Shown: positions 7,557 to 14,978 of the stretch, piece by piece
Layout of the letters: each line of letters begins with the position of its first letter
Position numbering within the stretch: position 1 is the first letter of the stretch
Source of the DNA: Proteiniphilum sp. UBA5283
Lineage (GTDB): Bacteria; Bacteroidota; Bacteroidia; Bacteroidales; Dysgonomonadaceae
Direction: 5' to 3'
DNA: 33,403 nt
Assembly: GCA_002408485.1 (NCBI GenBank)
Contig: DHSP01000015.1
Span: 1-33,403 of the forward strand
Program-made: the position numbers and the translations under genes
Notes under the pieces: generated by a model
The model's database searches: none
Told to the model about the DNA's origin: nothing
The model's input: only the letters and a program-made list of their open reading frames with translations

Positions 7557-7684
7557 TGTAGTCTGTTTAGTTGGTTTCTTTTAGGTATCTATTTTATGCT
7601 CTTTCGACACGATGAATGCGCATAAGAATTCCTCGCATGGTTTTCTATGTGATCGCACGAAAAAGACGCTATCTATTGAGCCAA

Positions 7685-7692
7685 CAAATATA
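7685..7692 (-). promoter_or_regulatory. -7 promoter element for the etfB operon
   Basis: On the minus strand this reads TATATTTG, an exact TAnnTTTG match. It would give a leader of roughly 120 nt before etfB. No clear TTTG -33 element is visible. The leader contains a weak hairpin with arms ATGCG (7616-7620) and CGCAT (7634-7638). Confidence 0.45.
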
Positions 7693-7791
7693 CATAATTT
7701 TCACCAAGTCGCCCCTGAGAAAATAAACTTTCTGGAAAATGAAAACCGAAATGCAAACAATTGGACACGCAAATATGTTAATTAAATGTGA

Positions 7792-7799
7792 TACCTTTG
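7792..7799 (+). promoter_or_regulatory. -7 promoter element for the lipoprotein gene at 7826
   Basis: TACCTTTG matches TAnnTTTG and lies 26 bp upstream of the ATG. A TTGG at 7761-7764 is about 28 bp upstream, longer than the usual -33 to -7 spacing. Confidence 0.5.
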
Positions 7800-7825
7800 C
7801 AAATGAAGAATAAAAATTCTCCCAG

Positions 7826-8875
7826 ATGAAAAAAATATTCCCTTTTCTGATCGTGATGGCAACAGGGCTGTTTTTGGACAGTTGCGCAGGCATTAGCTAC
7901 CTGACCGTGGAAACCCGTGAGCCGGCACAGGTTGCATTGCCTTCTCATGTACTCTCGCTGGCTGTTGTGAACAATGTGGTGCAGCAACCCGACGAGATAG
8001 GACATGAAACGCAAATGGTTGGGCGTACCGACAGTGAAAGGACAAAAGCATCCTCCGACAGTGTGGCTATCTATTACACGGAAGCACTGACACAATTTCT
8101 GAATGAAGAGGATTATTTTCAAAGGGTGCTCTTTTATCCCGACCCTTTGCGAGGAGATACCGATTTTTTTCAGGAACATCCGCTCACTCCCGACAAGATG
8201 AATGAGATAAGGAACAAGACCGGTGTGGATGCCATCATCTCGCTCGACAAGCTGATCCTTCAGACGGTGAAAAGGGATCAATTCCGTCAACAGGGATATA
8301 CATACGGCGACATAACCGGAAAGATACATTCTATCCTGAGGGTTTACCTTCCCACCATGGAAGGAAAGATCCCTGCAATACAATATACCGACAGTATGCG
8401 CTGGGAGGGGTTCGACATCCGCGACTCCCAGGCCTATGCCGAGGCCATGCTACCCTCGCGCGAAGAGGCGATGAAGCTGCTGGCCGTAAGGGCTGCCGAA
8501 AAGATGACCTATGTTTTTGCACCCCACTGGGAAAAGCAGGATAGGTGGTATTATACGCTTCCCAACTCTCTGATGCGGGAAGGAGAGGCATTTGCCAAGG
8601 GTGCTGATTGGGCCAGGGCAATTGAAAAGTGGGAAGCTTTTTATTATTCCCGCTCCAATAAAACTGAAAAAGCAAAAGCTGCAAACAACATCGCGCTCGC
8701 CTTGGAAATGATGGACGACATGACGCAGGCACTGGAATGGGCAAAAGTAGCGCACGATCTTTTTGCTCAAGCCACAGCGCCCAACTCACTCGACAGGAGG
8801 AGGTCCTTGCTGTACAAGAACGAGCTGGATAGAAGAGTCAGTACATCGAATAAATTGAAAATGGAGGATTTTTAA
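7826..8875 (+). CDS. DUF6340-like lipoprotein with C-terminal TPR-like helices
   Basis: The 349-residue protein has a lipoprotein signal peptide with Cys20 in an LDSC lipobox, so it should be lipid-anchored in the cell envelope. The N-terminal part (about 25-240) carries VALPSHVLSLAVVNNV and TGVDAIISLDKL, segments I associate with the DUF6340 family of Bacteroidota lipoproteins; this assignment is from memory of the family. The C-terminal part (about 250-330) is helical, with repeats resembling tetratricopeptides (WARAIEKWEAFYYSR, then KAANNIALALEMM and QALEWAKVAHDLFAQA). No function is known to me. It is divergent from the etfB operon, with a promoter just upstream, and is followed by the independent promoter of rho. 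Confidence 0.8.
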   Translation: MKKIFPFLIVMATGLFLDSCAGISYLTVETREPAQVALPSHVLSLAVVNNVVQQPDEIGHETQMVGRTDSERTKASSDSVAIYYTEALTQFLNEEDYFQRVLFYPDPLRGDTDFFQEHPLTPDKMNEIRNKTGVDAIISLDKLILQTVKRDQFRQQGYTYGDITGKIHSILRVYLPTMEGKIPAIQYTDSMRWEGFDIRDSQAYAEAMLPSREEAMKLLAVRAAEKMTYVFAPHWEKQDRWYYTLPNSLMREGEAFAKGADWARAIEKWEAFYYSRSNKTEKAKAANNIALALEMMDDMTQALEWAKVAHDLFAQATAPNSLDRRRSLLYKNELDRRVSTSNKLKMEDF

Positions 8876-8939
8876 TCGTTTATTTATTGATCATCCTAAA
8901 AAAAACCGGGAAGTTATTCAGGATATTCAAAAAAAGCAC

Positions 8940-8947
8940 TACCTTTG
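8940..8947 (+). promoter_or_regulatory. -7 promoter element for rho
   Basis: TACCTTTG is an exact match to TAnnTTTG. Transcription from it would start near 8954 and give rho a leader of about 180 nt. Confidence 0.5.
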
Positions 8948-8960
8948 TCTCTGAATCTTC

Positions 8961-9077
8961 AACAGTACATTAACTCATACTACTGTTAATCATTTACAAA
9001 AATTCATTTCGAACCAAATTATCTCCGGCCTCTTTTTGCTGAAACGTATAATTCTATGCATTTATCACCCTGGCCGG
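8961..9077 (+). promoter_or_regulatory. Structured leader of rho with two mutually exclusive hairpins
   Basis: AACAGTA (8961-8967) pairs perfectly with TACTGTT (8981-8987). ATTAAC (8969-8974) pairs perfectly with GTTAAT (8985-8990). The two hairpins share bases 8985-8987, so only one can form at a time. Farther downstream CCGGCC (9025-9030) is complementary to GGCCGG (9072-9077). Rho is autoregulated in other bacteria, so a regulatory leader is plausible, but the mechanism here is inference. Confidence 0.35.
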
Positions 9078-9133
9078 GCATGATTCAGTAACAACATTTT
9101 TTCAAAATCCATAACGAATTTCAATAGATCTAC

Positions 9134-11101
9134 ATGGCTTATAACATTATCGAGCTTAATGAAAAGCTTACCACAGAATTACGGGTCCTTGCCAAGGAAA
9201 TGGGCATAAGACGTCCTGACGCGTATAAAAAAGAAGAACTCATCTACAAGATACTGGATGAGCAAGCAATAGCCGAAACCAAGAAACTGACCGCTGACAC
9301 AGGAACAAAACAAAACTATGGCGGCAGAAACCGTACTGAGAAACCAAAGAACCAGAAAAGCAAGCCTGTCGGCAAAAAAGAAGATTCCAAAGAAATTGAA
9401 TCGACAAAAAAAGAGCCAAACAGCCTCCCAAAACAATCAAAACCAGTCATCCCCACCGAAAGACCGAGGCTGGTAAAAAAAGAAGAGGTTCTTCAGGAAA
9501 AAAACAAAACGGAAACAAAAGAAAGAGAAGTTAAACAGGAAGTCACGCCTGCCATACCGTCTCACGCAAAACCGGAAGTGGTGGCCAAACAGGAGATGAC
9601 AAAGGAAGTTATTGAAGAAGCACCTGAAAAGAAAGAAACGACCGAAAAGAACGAAGCGCCCCAGGTTGGGCCCAAGACTCCGGCCAAACCCATTCAATTG
9701 GTCTTCCGGTCTTCGAAACACAGGAACGAAGAAAAAAAGGACACACCTGCCCCGGTGATACTACCTCCTGTGGTTGCCGAGGATCCCATAGCGGAGACAA
9801 CGGTCGCCACGGGCAAGGAAGTACCCCCTGCCGGAAATAAGGTTTCTTTGATGGATCTGCTGGCTCCCTCACCGTTGCAGCCCAAACAGCCGGCACAGGG
9901 ACAACAGGGGAAAACAACGCATCAGCCCACTCCCCCCACGAACCAGCCGCAAACGCAAAAGGAGAAAGATGCGGTGTACGATTTCGACGGCATACTGACA
10001 GCCTCGGGTGTATTGGAAATAATGCCCGACGGGTATGGATTTCTGCGTTCTTCGGATTACAACTACATGTCATCTCCAGACGACATCTACGTATCCCAGT
10101 CGCAGATTCGCCTCTTTGGGCTGAAGACAGGTGATGTGGTGGAAGGTCCCATTCGTCCCCCCAAAGAGGGCGAGAAGTTTTTTCCGCTGGTAAAAGTAGA
10201 TAGCATCAACGGCCGTTCACCGGACGATGTGCGCGACCGCGTGCCGTTCGATCACCTGAAGCCATTGTTCCCCAATGAAAAGTTCAACCTGACAAAAGGG
10301 CACAACGACAACCTTTCCTGCAGGGTGGTAGATATGTTCTCACCCATCGGAAAAGGACAACGCGGCCTGATCGTGGCACAACCAAAGACAGGTAAAACAA
10401 TGCTACTCAAAGATATAGCCAATGCCATTGCCGATAATCATCCAGAGGTGTACATGATCATTCTGCTCATTGACGAACGTCCCGAGGAGGTAACCGACAT
10501 GGAGCGAAGTGTAAAAGCCGAAGTGATCGCCTCCACATTCGATGAGCCGGCCGACCGTCATGTGAAGATTGCCGAGATCGTGCTGAACAAAGCCCGTCGT
10601 CTGGTAGAATGCGGACACGACGTAGTGATTCTGCTTGACTCCATCACCCGTCTGGCACGCGCCTACAACACCGTACAACCCGCATCGGGGAAGGTACTCT
10701 CGGGAGGTGTGGATGCCAATGCGCTGCACAAGCCGAAACGTTTCTTTGGTGCTGCCCGTAACATCGAACATGGTGGTTCACTCACCATCATTGCCACGGC
10801 ACTTACCGACACGGGATCGAAGATGGATGACGTGATCTTTGAAGAATTTAAGGGTACAGGAAACATGGAACTGCAGCTGGACCGCAGGCTTTCCAACAAA
10901 CGTATCTTCCCGTCGGTTGATATCATTGCCTCCAGCACACGCCGCGACGACCTCCTCCTCTCCGAAGAGACGCTCAACCGCATGTGGGTTCTCCGCAACT
11001 TCCTGTCCGACATGAATTCGGTTGAAGCAATGGAGTTCCTCTTAAATCGTTTGAGACGTACGTCAAGCAACGAAGAGTTCCTGATCTCCATGAACGACTA
11101 A
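9134..11101 (+). CDS. rho: Transcription termination factor Rho
   Basis: This hexameric RNA helicase terminates transcription on unstructured RNA. The 655-residue protein has the Rho N-terminal helical domain at about 1-48, then a lysine-, glutamate- and proline-rich disordered insertion at about 50-282. The cold-shock-like RNA-binding domain lies at about 284-360 (SGVLEIMPDGYGFLR). The ATPase core has Walker A around 416-423 (QPKTGKTM), Walker B at 497-502 (VVILLD) followed by SITRLARAYN, and the secondary RNA-contact and inter-subunit segments LSGGVDANALHKPKRFFGAA and FKGTGNMELQLDRRLSNKR. The core is full length and intact. The insertion makes it about 235 residues longer than the 419-residue E. 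coli protein, which is typical of Bacteroidota. It is probably monocistronic, with its own promoter and terminator. Confidence 0.98.
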   Translation: MAYNIIELNEKLTTELRVLAKEMGIRRPDAYKKEELIYKILDEQAIAETKKLTADTGTKQNYGGRNRTEKPKNQKSKPVGKKEDSKEIESTKKEPNSLPKQSKPVIPTERPRLVKKEEVLQEKNKTETKEREVKQEVTPAIPSHAKPEVVAKQEMTKEVIEEAPEKKETTEKNEAPQVGPKTPAKPIQLVFRSSKHRNEEKKDTPAPVILPPVVAEDPIAETTVATGKEVPPAGNKVSLMDLLAPSPLQPKQPAQGQQGKTTHQPTPPTNQPQTQKEKDAVYDFDGILTASGVLEIMPDGYGFLRSSDYNYMSSPDDIYVSQSQIRLFGLKTGDVVEGPIRPPKEGEKFFPLVKVDSINGRSPDDVRDRVPFDHLKPLFPNEKFNLTKGHNDNLSCRVVDMFSPIGKGQRGLIVAQPKTGKTMLLKDIANAIADNHPEVYMIILLIDERPEEVTDMERSVKAEVIASTFDEPADRHVKIAEIVLNKARRLVECGHDVVILLDSITRLARAYNTVQPASGKVLSGGVDANALHKPKRFFGAARNIEHGGSLTIIATALTDTGSKMDDVIFEEFKGTGNMELQLDRRLSNKRIFPSVDIIASSTRRDDLLLSEETLNRMWVLRNFLSDMNSVEAMEFLLNRLRRTSSNEEFLISMND

Positions 11102-11136
11102 TCATTCGAACAAATAGACTTCCCCGGAATAGGGGC

Positions 11137-11174
11137 AAAAAAAGCGCAGTGGAAAGTTTCTACCGCGCTTTTTT
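11137..11174. terminator. Bidirectional terminator between rho and truA
   Basis: AAAAAAAGCGC (11137-11147) pairs with GCGCTTTTTT (11165-11174). The helix continues inward past a mismatch (GTGG at 11149-11152 against CTAC at 11160-11163, with one G-U). T tracts follow on both strands, so it can end rho on the plus strand and truA on the minus strand. Confidence 0.8.
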
Positions 11175-11219
11175 CTCAAGTTCCTGTCGTCGTTCTATAT
11201 CATCAATTACCATTGATCA

Positions 11220-11972
11220 TTATAACCAGATATCATCGGGATACATCACCTCCTCCAGAAAAAGTGCATGTCCCGGTACAGAATCTCCCGCCACGCTACG
11301 ATTTTTGGCCTCAATGATGCGCCGAAAGCCACGTTCGTCGACCCGGCCCCTGCCTGCCTCAAGCAACGTACCGACAATGGCACGTACCATATTGCGCAGA
11401 AAACGATCCGCAGTAATGGTAAACACATACTGATGGTCTCCCGTTTTTTCCCATTGTGCAGATTCAATCTTGCAGAGGTTGGTCTTCACATCGGTATGCA
11501 ATTTGCTGAAACTGGTAAAATCACTGTATTCCTTTAACACCCTACACAACATATTCATCCGTTGTATATCAGGAAGAAAGTGCAGGCGATATGTTAACTG
11601 GTGAAGAAAAGGATCTTTTTGCGTAATAACATGATAGCTGTACGTACGCGTGAGAGCACTGAAACGGGCATGTGCATCGGGTTTCACCGGTCGGATGTCC
11701 GAAACCGATATATCTTTGGGAAGAAAGCTATTGAGTTTGGCAACAAGCGTATCCGTAGAAAAAGCATCACCATCCCAGTCGAAATGAGCAACCATCCTGC
11801 GGGCATGCACTCCCGCATCGGTCCTGCCTGCCCCCACAATTACCACACTTTCACGAAGAATAACAGACAGTGCGTTTTGCACTACCTGCTGCACACTTAT
11901 GCCGTTGGGCTGTATCTGCCATCCTACATAATTCCTGCCGTTGTATGAAAGTTTCGCAAAGAAGCGGGGCAT
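11220..11972 (-). CDS. truA: tRNA pseudouridine(38-40) synthase
   Basis: This enzyme isomerises uridines 38-40 in the anticodon stem of tRNAs to pseudouridine. The 250-residue protein begins MPRFFAKLSYNGRNYVGWQ and has the family's catalytic motif GAGRTDAGVHA, with catalytic Asp52. Further conserved pieces are FNSFLP-like KLNSFLPKDISV, the ARFSALTRTYSYHV strand and FLRNMVRAIVGTLLEAGRG near the C-terminus. Length is normal. It is the last gene of a minus-strand unit with dnaN and the DEDDh exonuclease, and its start lies 10 bp downstream of the exonuclease stop. Confidence 0.97.
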   Translation of the reverse strand: MPRFFAKLSYNGRNYVGWQIQPNGISVQQVVQNALSVILRESVVIVGAGRTDAGVHARRMVAHFDWDGDAFSTDTLVAKLNSFLPKDISVSDIRPVKPDAHARFSALTRTYSYHVITQKDPFLHQLTYRLHFLPDIQRMNMLCRVLKEYSDFTSFSKLHTDVKTNLCKIESAQWEKTGDHQYVFTITADRFLRNMVRAIVGTLLEAGRGRVDERGFRRIIEAKNRSVAGDSVPGHALFLEEVMYPDDIWL

Positions 11973-11982
11973 GCTTTGGGAA

Positions 11983-12753
11983 TTATCCGTTTATCTCTTT
12001 CAATCTTATTTTGGTAAGCACCTGTTTGGTGTTCAATGGAAAATCGCCATCCATCATCCAGGTGTAGTAACTTGGCTCGTTTTTGAGCACCTGTAGTACC
12101 GGTTTGCCTTTGTGTTTTCCGAAATTAAAGACTTCAACCCCCTCTTCGTTGAAGATGATCCTGCCTGCGAAATCAACGTTGTTGTTAAAACTCGAATATT
12201 CTTTCGACAGCACCTCGATGTCGTTTGCCAGATCTGGGTAACGGTCGAGTTGCGACTTAAGCACTTCGTACGTGGCAATGGCATCAGCTTCCGCGGAGTG
12301 GGCGTTCTCCAGTTTTTTATCACAGTAGAACGCATAGGCCGCCTCCAGCGTGCGTTGTTCCTTTTTATGAAAGATAATTTGCACATCCACAAACTTACGC
12401 TTGCTCATATCAAAATCAACGCCGGCACGTAGAAACTCCTCCGCCAGCATCGGCACGTCGAAACGACTGGAATTGAATCCGGCCAGATCGCATCCCTCAA
12501 GCTGATCGGCGAGCGAACGGGCCACCTGTTTGAAGGTGGGGCAATCTTTCACATCGTCGTCCGTGATACCATGAATGGCTGTTGACTGCTCCGGAATAGG
12601 CATTCCCGGATTGATGCGCCGCGATTTAATTTCCTCTTTGCCGTTAGGGTGGACTTTCAGGAAAGAAATCTCCACAATGCGATCGTGTGTGATATTTATC
12701 CCGGTGGTCTCCAGATCAAAAAAGACAATCGGGTTTTTGAGGTTTAATTGCAT
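11983..12753 (-). CDS. DEDDh-family 3'-5' exonuclease with ExoX-like C-terminal domain
   Basis: The 256-residue protein belongs to the DnaQ/RNase T superfamily and should remove nucleotides from 3' ends of DNA or RNA using two metal ions. The catalytic set is visible: Asp13 and Glu15 in FFDLETTG, Asp99 in GFNSSRFDVPML, and His152 with Asp157 in AHSAEADA. A small C-terminal module at about 208-254 (FGKHKGKPVLQVLKNEPSYY, then WMMDGDFPLNTK) resembles the domain found after the nuclease in exonuclease X-like proteins. It lies 11 bp downstream of dnaN, which encodes the sliding clamp. A proofreading or repair role is suggested by context, but this may not be the replicative epsilon subunit. Confidence 0.92.
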   Translation of the reverse strand: MQLNLKNPIVFFDLETTGINITHDRIVEISFLKVHPNGKEEIKSRRINPGMPIPEQSTAIHGITDDDVKDCPTFKQVARSLADQLEGCDLAGFNSSRFDVPMLAEEFLRAGVDFDMSKRKFVDVQIIFHKKEQRTLEAAYAFYCDKKLENAHSAEADAIATYEVLKSQLDRYPDLANDIEVLSKEYSSFNNNVDFAGRIIFNEEGVEVFNFGKHKGKPVLQVLKNEPSYYTWMMDGDFPLNTKQVLTKIRLKEING

Positions 12754-12764
12754 TCCAAGGTGGG

Positions 12765-13889
12765 TTAGTCATTCAACATCATCGGCATGAGCAGCGTCAG
12801 CATATCTTCATTCTCCTCTTTCTCCACAGGCAGAATAAGTCCTGCCCTCGAAGGATCGGAAAGTTCAATCCGCACGTCAGAAGAAGGAATATTGTTGAGG
12901 ATGTCGATGAGGAAAGCAGCTTTAAACCCAATATTCATTACATTTCCTTCGTAGTTGCAAGGGATAACCTCCTCGGCAGCGGTAAGGAAATCGATATCCT
13001 GTGCCGAGATCACAATCTTTTCTTCCGAGAGTTGCAACTTCACCAGGCTGCTTGCCGGGTTAGAAAAAACAGCCACACGCTTCAACGCGTTAAGCAAGGC
13101 CAAGCGGTCTAATGTGAGTGTATTTGGATTATTTTGCGGGATCACCGAGTTATAATTTGGATATCGTCCTTCCACAAAACGGCATACCATCTTGTAGGAA
13201 GCCATGGTGATGTACGCATTGTTCTCATCGAAAGTTATTTCCACGGTACCCGCCTCTTTCGGGAGAAGTGACTTTAACAGGTTCGCCGGTTTCTTGGGCA
13301 GGATAAACGAAGAGCGTCCATCGCCCTTTGCTTCTGTAGTGGTTACGCGTACCAGTTTATGACCGTCGGAAGCTACGAAAGTAAGGTCGTCGGTCGTAAT
13401 ATCGAAATAGATGCCATTCATCACGGGGCGCAACTCATCGTCGGCCGTGGCAAAAACCGTTCTGTTTATTCCCGAGAAAAGAGTTTCGGCATCCATCGTC
13501 AAGGTAAGGGAAGTATCTTTCAGCACTTTCGGTTCAGGGTACTCATCCCCCTTTAATCCCACGAAGTTGTATTTCCCATTGTGATAATAGATAAACACCT
13601 CGAGTGTTTCGTCGTTAATATCGAACGTTAGCGGCTGATCGGGCAATTCACGCAGCGGATCGAGCAGGTTCTTGGCATTGATGGCAAGACTTCCTTCACC
13701 TTCGGCACTGCTCACCTCTACCAGCGTCTCCAACCGCGTTTCGCTGTCGGCTGCGGTCAGGGAAAGCGTGTTATTTTTCAAATCCAGTAGAAAGCAATCC
13801 AGAATAGGCAATGTGTTTTTGGAATTGATCACCCTGCTGATAGCCTGCAGGTGACTCAACAGCGTGGCGCTTGATACTACAAATTTCAT
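12765..13889 (-). CDS. dnaN: DNA polymerase III sliding clamp (beta subunit)
   Basis: The sliding clamp encircles DNA and tethers polymerase III and repair enzymes. I choose the ATG at 13889 (MKFVVSSATLLSHLQAISRV), which gives 374 residues, the usual length. A frame open 15 codons farther upstream gives an N-terminus unlike the family and runs into the leader inverted repeat. The three clamp domains are recognisable: an N-terminal one (TLPILDCFLLDL, LTAADSETRLE), a middle one (FATADDELRPVMNGIYFD, VASDGHKLVRV) and a C-terminal one (RVAVFSNPASSLVKLQLSEE) ending in LTLLMPMMLND. It is the first gene of the group dnaN, exonuclease, truA. dnaA is not nearby in this window. Confidence 0.97.
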   Translation of the reverse strand: MKFVVSSATLLSHLQAISRVINSKNTLPILDCFLLDLKNNTLSLTAADSETRLETLVEVSSAEGEGSLAINAKNLLDPLRELPDQPLTFDINDETLEVFIYYHNGKYNFVGLKGDEYPEPKVLKDTSLTLTMDAETLFSGINRTVFATADDELRPVMNGIYFDITTDDLTFVASDGHKLVRVTTTEAKGDGRSSFILPKKPANLLKSLLPKEAGTVEITFDENNAYITMASYKMVCRFVEGRYPNYNSVIPQNNPNTLTLDRLALLNALKRVAVFSNPASSLVKLQLSEEKIVISAQDIDFLTAAEEVIPCNYEGNVMNIGFKAAFLIDILNNIPSSDVRIELSDPSRAGLILPVEKEENEDMLTLLMPMMLND

Positions 13890-13937
13890 ACGATATATTT
13901 TTTTATTTAAGTGCATGGAACTCGCGACAAACATTCA

Positions 13938-13958
13938 TGTAGGTGAAAATCACCTACA
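13938..13958 (-). promoter_or_regulatory. Perfect inverted repeat in the dnaN leader
   Basis: TGTAGGTGA (13938-13946) and TCACCTACA (13950-13958) are a perfect 9-bp inverted repeat separated by 3 nt. It lies 49 bp upstream of the chosen dnaN start and downstream of the -7 box at 14004-14011, so it is probably transcribed. It could be an operator or an RNA hairpin. No T tract follows on the minus strand, so it does not look like a terminator. Confidence 0.5.
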
Positions 13959-14003
13959 AGCTCGTTTCATGACGTTATTTCTTATTCGTTTTATTTCAAC
14001 AAG

Positions 14004-14011
14004 CAAATATA
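14004..14011 (-). promoter_or_regulatory. -7 promoter element for dnaN
   Basis: The minus strand reads TATATTTG, an exact TAnnTTTG match. It gives a dnaN leader of about 110 nt. Just upstream is a short inverted repeat with arms CGATAA (14043-14048) and TTATCG (14051-14056), close to the -35 region. Confidence 0.5.
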
Positions 14012-14078
14012 AGAAATTATCTTGGAGCTTCGTCTGTTTTCACGATAATTTTATCGGCAGTAGAGAGGCACGGCATTT

Positions 14079-14978
14079 TCATTTTTTCTTGTTCCTCGGA
14101 TGATGTTCGATGATCTCCTGCCGCAAAAAGTTACGGTCTACGTGCGTATAAATCTCGGTAGTCGTTATTTTTTCATGCCCCAGCATCTCCTGAATGACCC
14201 GTATATTGGCACCTCTCTCCAACAGGTGCGTAGCAAAAGAGTGACGGAAGACATGCGGACTGATTTTCTTTTGTAATCCAGCTGCTTCCGCATACTGTCT
14301 GATATAATAAAAAACGGTAATCCGTGAAATAGCTTTGCCTCTTGCACTAACAAAGACAATATCTTCACTGCCCTTCTTAATGGCAATCTGACCGCGATAT
14401 AGCAGCCAGCTTCTGATCTTTTGAATTGCGACGTCCGATATGGGCACCAGGCGTTGTTTGCTGCCTTTCCCTTCCACACGAATAAAACCCTCCTCCAGAA
14501 AAAGGTCTGAAAAACGGAGGTTAGTGAGCTCCGATATGCGCAGTCCGCAACTGTAGAGCGTTTCGAGGATGGCGTAATTTCGCGTACCTTCCGGTGTGGA
14601 GAGATCGATGGCAGCAAGTATTGCATCAATCTCTTCAAGCGACAATACCACAGGAAGCTTCAAGCCGATCTTTGGTGCCTCCAGCAGCTCGCTGGGGTCA
14701 TCGTCGCGAAAGTGTTCCAACAATAGAAACCGAAAGAAAGATTTCAGGCCGGAAACAATTCTGGCAGTAGAGCGGGCTGAAAGAGACTTATCGTATAACG
14801 TCGCCAGGAACTCTTCCAGATGATCCCGCTGAAGGCTGTGGATGCCAAGTTGCCGTTCTTCGCAGAAATCGGCCAGCTTTTGCAGATCAGTCATGTATGC
14901 TTCGATGGTGTTAGCCGACAGCCCTTTCTCCAGGAGAAGATATCGCTTGTATTTATTCGTTATCGAATGGTGTGCCAT
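14079..14978 (-). CDS. xerD: XerC/XerD-type tyrosine recombinase
   Basis: This recombinase resolves chromosome dimers at the dif site. Starting at the ATG at 14978 (MAHHSITNKYKRYLLLEKGL), preceded by GGGAAGGAA, it has 299 residues, the usual XerD length. The SAM-like core-binding domain spans about 1-90. The catalytic set is complete: Arg147 (GLRISEL), Lys171 (GKGSKQR), His242 and Arg245 (HVFRHSFATHLLERG), His268 (LGHEKI) and Tyr277 (IYTHVD). It is the last gene of the minus-strand series, and its first 26 bp overlap the end of the histidine-kinase gene. No dif site or partner recombinase is visible, and XerC cannot be excluded. I see nothing suggesting a mobile-element integrase. Confidence 0.93.
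   Translation of the reverse strand: MAHHSITNKYKRYLLLEKGLSANTIEAYMTDLQKLADFCEERQLGIHSLQRDHLEEFLATLYDKSLSARSTARIVSGLKSFFRFLLLEHFRDDDPSELLEAPKIGLKLPVVLSLEEIDAILAAIDLSTPEGTRNYAILETLYSCGLRISELTNLRFSDLFLEEGFIRVEGKGSKQRLVPISDVAIQKIRSWLLYRGQIAIKKGSEDIVFVSARGKAISRITVFYYIRQYAEAAGLQKKISPHVFRHSFATHLLERGANIRVIQEMLGHEKITTTEIYTHVDRNFLRQEIIEHHPRNKKK

Noticed and set aside
7826..9133. Lipoprotein and rho as a two-gene operon
   Set aside because: A separate exact -7 element (8940-8947) and a 258-bp gap indicate that rho has its own promoter.
14079..14978. Tyrosine recombinase as the integrase of a mobile element
   Set aside because: Length and motifs fit XerC/XerD. No tRNA gene, direct-repeat attachment site or cargo genes flank it, and it is embedded in a core-gene series.
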